Shown: positions 1 through 5,735 of the stretch, piece by piece
How the letters are laid out: the number at the start of each line of letters is the position of its first letter
Position numbering within the stretch: position 1 is the stretch's first letter
Assembly (NCBI GenBank): GCA_018969165.1
Contig: JAGWYX010000103.1
Coordinates: 1-8,998, forward strand
DNA length: 8,998 nt
Direction: 5' to 3'
DNA from: Verrucomicrobiota bacterium
GTDB taxonomy: Bacteria; Verrucomicrobiota; Verrucomicrobiia; Limisphaerales; JAGWYX01
The notes under the pieces: generated by a model
Databases searched by the model: none
What the model was told of the DNA's origin: nothing
The model's input: the letters and a program-made list of their open reading frames with translations, nothing else
Translations under genes and position numbers: made by a program

Positions 1-1
1 G

Positions 2-31
2 CTGGACGCAACCAGACGTCCAGTTGGTTGC
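2..31. other. Overlapping inverted repeats, possible pseudoknot
   Basis: Two interleaved inverted repeats are visible. The first has 7-base arms CTGGACG (2-8) and CGTCCAG (17-23). The loop of this hairpin contains CAACCA (9-14), which is complementary to TGGTTG (25-30). The order arm 1, loop arm, arm 1', loop arm' is that of an H-type pseudoknot, or of two mutually exclusive hairpins. It sits at the window edge, about 210 bases beyond the stop codon of the minus-strand SNF2 gene. It could belong to a longer element or to the end of an unseen neighbour. No function is assigned. Confidence 0.3.
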
Positions 32-82
32 AGGAATTTTTTGCCCGGCTCGATGGGGGGGGCAAATCCCACCGCGCCCGCT

Positions 83-106
83 GTAGCCGCAGGTTTCAAC
101 CTGCGG
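83..106 (+). repeat. Palindromic dispersed repeat, copy 1
   Basis: This 24-base unit recurs identically at 136-159. It contains a perfect 9-bp inverted repeat, CCGCAGGTT (87-95) and AACCTGCGG (98-106), separated by only two bases (TC). As RNA or single-stranded DNA it would form a tight hairpin. The preceding GTAG extends the similarity to the other copies. The form resembles REP-type extragenic palindromes. The unit lies in the gene-free stretch downstream of the SNF2 gene and might also protect or terminate that transcript. Confidence 0.8.
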
Positions 107-135
107 TTGCCTGGCGCAAATCAGAACCCCGCGCC

Positions 136-159
136 GTAGCCGCAGGTTTCAACCTGCGG
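136..159 (+). repeat. Palindromic dispersed repeat, copy 2
   Basis: All 24 bases are identical to the unit at 83-106, after a 29-base interval. Here the inverted repeat extends to 11 bp on each side: AGCCGCAGGTT (138-148) pairs with AACCTGCGGCT (151-161). The two-base loop is the same TC. This is the best-preserved copy of the palindrome in the window. Confidence 0.8.
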
Positions 160-181
160 CTGGGGCCGGAGGCGCCGGTTA

Positions 182-195
182 AAACCTGCGGCTAC
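182..195 (-). repeat. Palindromic repeat, inverted partial copy 3
   Basis: AAACCTGCGGCTAC is the exact reverse complement of the first 14 bases of the units at 83 and 136. The other half of the palindrome is degraded: GGTT remains at 177-180. As an inverted partner this copy could pair with either upstream unit and form a longer stem enclosing the region between them. Two direct copies plus one inverted copy fit a dispersed palindromic element better than a CRISPR array. Confidence 0.65.
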
Positions 196-243
196 GGGTC
201 GGGCGAGTGAGGCGCGGGGCGGTGAACCCAGCCGGGTCGCGGG

Positions 244-3200
244 CTAATCTTCGGCGAAGAGGTAGGCCAGGTCGTCTTTGCTGAGGTTGCGGGCAAAGCC
301 TTCCTCGCCCAGGACGTCACTGATGGTTTGGGCCTTGCGTTGCTGGAGTTCCCAGATTTTCTCCTCGACGGTGCCGGGGGCGATGAGGCGATAGGCGTTG
401 ACCGCCTGGGTTTGCCCAATGCGATGGGAGCGGTCGATGGCCTGGGCTTCGACGGCGGGGTTCCACCAGGGATCGTAGAGGACGACGTAGCTGGCGGTCG
501 TGAGGTTCAAGCCGGTGCCGGCGGCGCGGAGGCTGAGGAGGAACACGGCGGCATTGGGATCCTGCTGGAAGGTATTGACGACCTCGTGGCGGTGCTTGGT
601 TTCGCCGGTGAGGATGTGGGTGGGGATCTGGCGTTGCTGGAACTCGCGTTCGAGCAAGCGGAGCATTTGGACGAATTGGCTGAAGAGGAGCACCTTCTGG
701 CCCTCGGCCAACAACGGTTCGAGCAACTCGAACAACGTCTCGGTCTTGCCGGATTCGGCATCGTTGCCGACCAGTTGGGGGTGACAGCAAATCTGGCGCA
801 GGCGGGTAAGGGCGGCCAGGACATGGATTTTGCTCTTGGCCAGGCCCTTTTCCTCGACGGTCTTCATGACCTGCTCGCGGCTGCGGCGCAGTTCGGCGAG
901 GTAAAGTTTGCGCTGCGCCTCCCCGAGTTCGCAATCGCGGCGCTCCTCGATGCGATCGGGCAGGTCCTGGGCGACCTGGCGTTTGAGCCGCCGCAGCAGC
1001 AGGGGGCGCAGCTTGGCCGAAAGCCGGCGGCGGGCGATCCGTTGGACGGCGGGATCGGCGTCCCGTGGCTCGTAATGTTCGAGGAACTGGCTTTGGGTGC
1101 CGAGGTAGCCGGGTTGGACGAAATCCAGGATGCTCCAGAGGTCGAGCAGCCGGTTTTCCAGGGGGGTGCCGGTCAGGGCCAGGCGGTGGTCGGCGCGCAA
1201 TTGTTTGACGGACTGGGTGACCTGGGCGCTGGGATTCTTGATGAACTGGGCCTCGTCGAGGATGACGGCGCGGAAGGCGAATTGTTTGAGGGCATCCAGG
1301 TCGCGCCGGAGCAAGGCATAGTTGGTGATGATGAGGTCGTGCTGGGGGATTTGGCGGCGGAGGTTGTGGCGGGCGGCGCCGCTGGCGAGCACCAGGACTT
1401 TGAGCTGGGGGGTGAACCGGTTTGATTCGCGCTGCCAGTTGTGGAGCACCGAGGCGGGGCAGATGACCAGGGCCGGCTTGGGGGCTTTGGTGTGTCGCTG
1501 CTTCAACCAGGCCAGCCAAGTGAGGGTCTGCAGGGTTTTGCCCAGGCCCATGTCGTCGGCCAGAACCCCGCCCAGGTTCAGGTTGGTGAGGTGGCAAAGA
1601 AAGTGGAAGCCGTCGCGCTGGTAAGGGCGCAACTCGGCGTTCAACTGCCGGGGCAGCGCGGTGCCGGGGATGCCGGAGAAGTGGGCGATGCGCTGGCGCA
1701 GGGTCTGGGCCTGAGGCTGCTCGCCGAAGCGCTGGAGGCTCTGCTCGTCGAGGTTGGCGGCCTGCAATAAGGCCACACGCGTGGGGACGGGCGACAAACT
1801 CTCCAGGCCCAAATCCGCCAGGGCCTCGTGTGCGCCCAGGACCGCCTCGGTATCCAGCTCCAGCCAGCCGCTGTCGGGCAGTTTAACGAAGCGGCCGGTG
1901 GCGGTGGCCAGTCGTTGGAGGTCGGCGGGCGTCAGTTTGAACCCTTCCTGTTCCCATTCGGCGGAGACGGAGAACCAGTCGATGCCGCTGCCGTGGACCA
2001 GGAGGCGGGGGCGCAGCTTGCGCGGGGACAGGAACAGGCGCTGGAAGGCGGGGTTCCCGAGAAACTCCGCTCCGGCCGGCCGCTCCGGCCAGGCGGTGGC
2101 CAGCGAGTCGAGAAAATTCTCGTTGGCGTCGCCGCTCCAGACGCCGGGTTCGGTGGCAAACCAGTCCAGGCGGCGCAACCAATCGGTGGCCAGTCCCAGG
2201 CGCGGGTCATCGAGGAACTCGAATTTATCATTGGCGCGGGGAGGGGTGCCGGTGGATTGCCATTCGTGGCCGTTCCACTGCCAGAGGCTCTGGTCGCGTT
2301 CGCTGCGGGCCAGCAGGCGCAAGCGCACGGTTTCGTCATTGAGCTCGAAGACGAACTGGGGCACGGCGGGGTGCATGAGGCAAACCTGGTCCCAGTTGAC
2401 ACCGTTGTGGGCGTGGTGCTGCCGCAGATGCGAGAGGAATCGGTGGCTCAACTGGCGGATCGACAGTGAGGCCTTTTGAATCCACTGGTCCAGCAGGTCC
2501 GGCCGCGGGGGATTGCGCAGGAGGTAGAAGGTCTGGCCGACCAACGCCAGGGCGGGCGACCCGGCAAAGAACCGCGCGTGGCTCAACGGCACCGGCGGCT
2601 GTCCCGGCAAGGTGAGGCGATGGGTGAAGAGCAAATCGCCGTCGGTGCCGTCCAGGTAGGGGGTCAACTCGGCCACCTGGCCGTGAAAGACCAGGGGTTG
2701 GGAGGAACCGGCCGTTTCCAGCCGGCCATTATGGCCCCAGTGGGCCAACCATTGCAGCAGCTCCAGACCATCCAACGTCAATGCATCCCCGTTCGTCGCG
2801 TGCGCCCGATAGTGCTCGGTCAACCAGCGGATGAACGTCCAGTCGGAGGCGGAGAACAGCTCCTGCTCGTGGGCGGCGCGCAAGCGCAACTCGAGGATCT
2901 CGGTCAGGGTCCGCAGCTTCTCGCCGCTGCGCGGGCGGAAGAGGCTGAACTCGATCCGCAGGTGGTGCAAGGCGGCGGCGGGGTCCCGGAGCTCCGCCGC
3001 GCACAGGACTCGGAGCGCGGCGCGGGGTGAGTCCAGGTGGGCGGGCAGCGGGGGAAACATCCACTGCTCGAGGTCGCGGACGAATTGCTGTTCGCGCTCG
3101 GTCTCCTCGAGGGCGGCGAACCGCTCGAAGTTGGCGTGAGCGCTCAATTCGGTCGGCAGCGGCCGGTTGGCGCGCAGGAAGACCAGGGCTAATTCCTCCA

Positions 3201-3507
3201 AGCGCTCTTCGCCGTGGGCGGCCAACAGGCGCGGCCACCAATCGTGGGCGGTGAAATCCTTGCGCGAGAGGGAGAGTTTTTCGAAATAATCCTCCAGGAG
3301 CAGCCAGGCCCGCTGCGAATCCGTGCATTCGGCGAAGAGCTTGAGCAGGTCGGTCCGCTCGGCGACGGCGGTCTTCGAGTCGGCCAGTTCCCGCCGGAGG
3401 TCGGCCAGGGCGCCGTAGGTCTGCGACAACACGTTATGGTGCGCGTCGTATTTGGCCGCGGCGGGCGGGCGCGCCATTCGCCCGGCTTTGTTGGCAATTG
3501 TTGACAT
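244..3507 (-). CDS. SNF2-family DEAD/DEAH-like ATPase (bacterial SWI2/SNF2 helicase)
   Basis: This is a large double-stranded DNA translocase of the SF2 SNF2 family, about 1,087 residues from ATG 3507. The ATPase core fills the C-terminal half. A Q-like motif LRPYQRDGF lies near residue 630, and Walker A DDMGLGKT at 651-658. Motif Ia LVICPASVLHNW follows, then Walker B DEAQ near 751 and motif III ALTGTPLENR. The helicase-C lobe has LLFSQFVQMLRLLE, SLRAAGTGLNL and the SNF2 signature RSHRIGQ near 1025. The first 600 or so residues match no domain I can name; they carry no zinc-finger cysteine cluster. The family uses ATP to move along DNA and displace bound protein; the target here is unknown. 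The gene follows the radical SAM gene by about 70 bases on the same strand, so co-transcription is likely. A GTG at 3543 would add 12 residues and an ATG at 3477 would remove 10. No start has a strong Shine-Dalgarno sequence; I chose the first ATG. All core motifs look intact. Confidence 0.93.
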   Translation of the reverse strand: MSTIANKAGRMARPPAAAKYDAHHNVLSQTYGALADLRRELADSKTAVAERTDLLKLFAECTDSQRAWLLLEDYFEKLSLSRKDFTAHDWWPRLLAAHGEERLEELALVFLRANRPLPTELSAHANFERFAALEETEREQQFVRDLEQWMFPPLPAHLDSPRAALRVLCAAELRDPAAALHHLRIEFSLFRPRSGEKLRTLTEILELRLRAAHEQELFSASDWTFIRWLTEHYRAHATNGDALTLDGLELLQWLAHWGHNGRLETAGSSQPLVFHGQVAELTPYLDGTDGDLLFTHRLTLPGQPPVPLSHARFFAGSPALALVGQTFYLLRNPPRPDLLDQWIQKASLSIRQLSHRFLSHLRQHHAHNGVNWDQVCLMHPAVPQFVFELNDETVRLRLLARSERDQSLWQWNGHEWQSTGTPPRANDKFEFLDDPRLGLATDWLRRLDWFATEPGVWSGDANENFLDSLATAWPERPAGAEFLGNPAFQRLFLSPRKLRPRLLVHGSGIDWFSVSAEWEQEGFKLTPADLQRLATATGRFVKLPDSGWLELDTEAVLGAHEALADLGLESLSPVPTRVALLQAANLDEQSLQRFGEQPQAQTLRQRIAHFSGIPGTALPRQLNAELRPYQRDGFHFLCHLTNLNLGGVLADDMGLGKTLQTLTWLAWLKQRHTKAPKPALVICPASVLHNWQRESNRFTPQLKVLVLASGAARHNLRRQIPQHDLIITNYALLRRDLDALKQFAFRAVILDEAQFIKNPSAQVTQSVKQLRADHRLALTGTPLENRLLDLWSILDFVQPGYLGTQSQFLEHYEPRDADPAVQRIARRRLSAKLRPLLLRRLKRQVAQDLPDRIEERRDCELGEAQRKLYLAELRRSREQVMKTVEEKGLAKSKIHVLAALTRLRQICCHPQLVGNDAESGKTETLFELLEPLLAEGQKVLLFSQFVQMLRLLEREFQQRQIPTHILTGETKHRHEVVNTFQQDPNAAVFLLSLRAAGTGLNLTTASYVVLYDPWWNPAVEAQAIDRSHRIGQTQAVNAYRLIAPGTVEEKIWELQQRKAQTISDVLGEEGFARNLSKDDLAYLFAED

Positions 3508-3577
3508 TGCGTTCAGACAACCAAAGAGGTCGTCTATCACCACACTAATTTCCCATTCCGGTCAATCAGAAATCGGT

Positions 3578-4759
3578 TCAGACCTTGCCAATCCAGCGGC
3601 GGTCTTCCCAGACCGCCTTGAGGGAAATCCAGTTGCGGCGGTCCAGGAGGTTCCGGGCGGCGGCCCCCAGGCGGCCGCGCCGCAGGTTATGCCAGGCATC
3701 GCTCGCGCTTATGGCCACGAACTGCAAGACGCTCGGGTCCCGGTAGCAATCAATCATGCAGCGGGTGCAGCCGTCGCGGATGAGCCGGGAGGGGTTGAAA
3801 TCGCGGATGTGGCACATGGGTTTTTCCCAGAAGTGGCACCGGTAGAGATTCAGGTTCCAATCCAGGTAGAAGTATTTGTGGCCGCCGAGGCAGGCGAAGC
3901 GTTCCGGTTGCCGGCGCAAGTGCCGTTGCATTTCGCTGAGGGACTCGGTGGGGTTGACGACCGGGTAGCCGCTCCGTTTCTTCATCCGTTTGATCTGCTC
4001 GAAGACCTGGACCAGTTCCTCGGTCCGATACGCCACCAGGCTGGAGTCGCTGAAGCTGAGGTAGCTGGAGGCCAGGCTGGTCAGCGGGTAGCTGAACGTG
4101 CAACTGCGGAAGCCCAGGGCGGACAGGAACCCGGGCAGCTTGTCGTAGTCGTCGATCAGCTTGCTGGCGGTGACGCTGGCGGTGGTCTGGATGCCCAGCG
4201 TGGCGAAGACCTCGTTGGCGTGCTGAATTTTGCGGCAGACGTCCGGCAGCCCGCGGTTCTGCTCGTGGCGGGCCACGTCGTGGGCGTCAATCGACATGAT
4301 CACACTGCTGAGGCCGTCGCTGGCCAACTCGCGCATGTTCCGATCGGTCCAGAGCGAGCCGTTGGTACAGATCATCGGGTGGAGGCCCTGTTGGGCGGCG
4401 TGGCGCACCATCGCGCGCAGGTCCTTGTGCACCAGGGGCTCGCCGCCGACGAACAGGAGGTAGCCGATGTGGTTCCGGGCCGCGATATCGATCGCCAGGC
4501 GGGCCTCGTCGAGCGTGACGCTGCGCCGTTGGCGCGGGTCAAACCGGTCCACGGCGAACCCGCAAAAATCGCACTTGGCATTGCAGACGTTGGTGATGGC
4601 GAACTGGAGGTAGCCGGGGCCGCCGTGGTCCAGCACGTCCCCGAGCAGCCGCCAGGCGCTCCGCGAGGGCCGGCGCACCGGCTGGGAAAAATCGGTCGGC
4701 GCCGAGGCCGAAGGGCTCGGTTGGGCGGGTGCGGGCTCGTTTAGCGCGACGCTGCTCAT
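3578..4759 (-). CDS. Radical SAM protein with C-terminal SPASM-like cysteine cluster
   Basis: This is a 393-residue radical S-adenosylmethionine enzyme. The SAM-cleaving [4Fe-4S] motif CNAKCDFC has C59, C63 and C66 (CX3CX2C). It is followed by the SAM-contacting VGGEPLV at 104-110 and by strands typical of the partial TIM barrel (ICTNGSLW, VIMSIDAHD). The C-terminal third carries six further cysteines (C290, C308, C316, C331, C334, C338) around YLDWNLNLYRC and CTRCMIDC. This resembles a SPASM or twitch auxiliary iron-sulfur domain, though the spacing is not canonical. The first 35 or so residues are rich in Pro, Ala and Ser and probably disordered. A TTG at 4802-4804 would add 15 residues; ATG 4759, with a weak GGCGGG upstream, is preferred. 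The general architecture also recalls HpnH-like enzymes, but no hopanoid genes are nearby. No precursor peptide was seen next to it, so the substrate is unknown. It shares a strand with the downstream SNF2 gene and is cytoplasmic. Confidence 0.9.
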   Translation of the reverse strand: MSSVALNEPAPAQPSPSASAPTDFSQPVRRPSRSAWRLLGDVLDHGGPGYLQFAITNVCNAKCDFCGFAVDRFDPRQRRSVTLDEARLAIDIAARNHIGYLLFVGGEPLVHKDLRAMVRHAAQQGLHPMICTNGSLWTDRNMRELASDGLSSVIMSIDAHDVARHEQNRGLPDVCRKIQHANEVFATLGIQTTASVTASKLIDDYDKLPGFLSALGFRSCTFSYPLTSLASSYLSFSDSSLVAYRTEELVQVFEQIKRMKKRSGYPVVNPTESLSEMQRHLRRQPERFACLGGHKYFYLDWNLNLYRCHFWEKPMCHIRDFNPSRLIRDGCTRCMIDCYRDPSVLQFVAISASDAWHNLRRGRLGAAARNLLDRRNWISLKAVWEDRRWIGKV

Positions 4760-4886
4760 GCAGTAAACCCGCCGAGTGTGACTCAGATAAACGAATTGTG
4801 GCAATCATTTCTTTTGGTGGGTCGAATTGGCCGAGGTCAAGAAATCCGGCTCGTCAGGACTTCCCGCCGGCCCGTAAACTCGGTTG
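4760..4886. promoter_or_regulatory. Divergent intergenic region
   Basis: These 127 bases separate the start codons of the leftward radical SAM gene and the rightward SMUG1-type gene, so promoters for both should lie here. The segment around 4775-4835 is clearly richer in A and T than the flanking genes. I could not find a convincing pair of -35 and -10 hexamers on either strand, nor an operator-like palindrome. The call rests on the gene arrangement only. Confidence 0.4.
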
Positions 4887-5672
4887 ATGTTGAACCTGCG
4901 ATCGGAAGCCGCCCAGCGCGCTGGCCTGGTGGAATTGGCGCGTGAACTGGGCGCGACGGTGGCGCCCCTCGGATTCGAGGCGCCCGTGGCGCACGTTTAC
5001 AATCCGTTGAGCTATGCCTGGCCGGTGCACGAGGCCTACCTCCGTCGCTACGGCCGGGGGCCGAAGCGGGTGGTGTTCCTCGGGATGAACCCAGGCCCGT
5101 TCGGCATGGCGCAAACCGGGGTGCCGTTTGGGGAGATTGCCGTCGTCCGCGATTGGTTGCGCCTGTCCGGGCCGATCGGCCGCCCCGCGCGCGAGCATCC
5201 CAAGCGGCCGGTGCTGGGATTTGCCTGCCATCGCTCCGAGGTCAGCGGGCGGCGGCTTTGGGGTTTGTTTGCCGAGCGGTTCGGCCGCCCGGAGACCTTT
5301 TTCGCGCATCACTTCGTCGTCAACTACTGTCCGCTCGTGTTTTTCGGCGAGACGGGCCGGAACCTGACGCCCGACAAGCTGCGGGCTGCGGAGGCGGCGG
5401 TGTTGTTCGCGGCGTGCGACCGGCACTTGCGACTGGTGGTGGCGGCGCTGCGACCGGAGTGGGTGATTGGCATCGGCGAGTTCGCCGAGAAACGGGCGCG
5501 CCGGGTGCTGGACCGCGCCGGGGTAAAGATCGGGAGAATCCTGCACCCGAGCCCCGCCAGCCCCGCGGCCAATCGCGACTGGCCGGGAAAGGCGGCCGTG
5601 GAACTGGAGCAACAGGGCGTGTGGGATTCGAAGTCGCGCCGTTCCGACGGCCGTCGTCGGCAGGTTCGGTGA
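4887..5672 (+). CDS. SMUG1-type single-strand-selective uracil-DNA glycosylase
   Basis: This 261-residue protein is a family 3 (SMUG1) uracil-DNA glycosylase. SMUG1 removes uracil and 5-hydroxymethyluracil from DNA as the first step of base excision repair. Motif 1, GMNPGPFGMAQTGVPFG, is at residues 66-82; its Asn (N68) corresponds to the water-positioning catalytic Asn. NYCPL at 146-150 supplies the base-recognition Asn (N146). Motif 2, HPSPASPAAN, starts at H220, the catalytic His on the DNA-intercalating loop. Further blocks EHPKRPVLG, SEVSG and GRNLTP also match the animal SMUG1 proteins I remember. The length fits the family (about 260-280). The last dozen residues (KSRRSDGRRRQVR) are strongly basic and may aid DNA binding. 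The ATG at 4887 directly follows a TTG codon at 4884; the ATG is the better start, although no clear ribosome binding site precedes it. The gene stands alone, divergent from the radical SAM gene and convergent with the glycosidase. Family assignment is very secure. Confidence 0.95.
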   Translation: MLNLRSEAAQRAGLVELARELGATVAPLGFEAPVAHVYNPLSYAWPVHEAYLRRYGRGPKRVVFLGMNPGPFGMAQTGVPFGEIAVVRDWLRLSGPIGRPAREHPKRPVLGFACHRSEVSGRRLWGLFAERFGRPETFFAHHFVVNYCPLVFFGETGRNLTPDKLRAAEAAVLFAACDRHLRLVVAALRPEWVIGIGEFAEKRARRVLDRAGVKIGRILHPSPASPAANRDWPGKAAVELEQQGVWDSKSRRSDGRRRQVR

Positions 5673-5703
5673 TTGCTCCTCCCGGCCGCGCACGACGCTC
5701 GAG

Positions 5704-5725
5704 GCCGGCGCTCCGCGGCGCCGGC
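5704..5725. terminator. GC hairpin between convergent genes
   Basis: GCCGGCGC (5704-5711) and GCGCCGGC (5718-5725) form a perfect 8-bp stem with a six-base loop, in the 63-base gap between the stops of the SMUG1 gene (5672) and the glycosidase gene (5736). The stem is symmetrical and could act on transcripts from both sides. No T-run follows on either strand, so it is not a classical intrinsic terminator. It may need Rho or only protect 3' ends. Confidence 0.45.
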
Positions 5726-5735
5726 TGGCAGCGAT

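Noticed and set aside
83..195. CRISPR-like array (24-base repeat, 29-base spacer)
   Set aside because: Only two direct copies exist, the third is inverted and partial, the repeat is a full palindrome with a two-base loop, and no cas gene is near.
28..210. Short plus-strand open frame of 60 codons
   Set aside because: It runs through the palindromic repeats, has repeat-derived composition, no ribosome binding site and no recognisable family.
328..1425. Plus-strand open frame of 365 codons antisense to the SNF2 gene
   Set aside because: It mirrors the SNF2 ATPase core in the complementary frame and has an acidic, repetitive composition with no known fold.
3452..4744. 430-codon plus-strand open frame antisense to the radical SAM gene
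   Set aside because: The radical SAM frame has all its motifs; the antisense translation is Val/Ala/Gly-rich shadow sequence crossing two real genes.
4760..4886. Sigma-70 type promoters for the divergent genes
   Set aside because: Candidates such as TTGCCA and TTTATC on the minus strand have wrong spacing; no pair was good enough to call.
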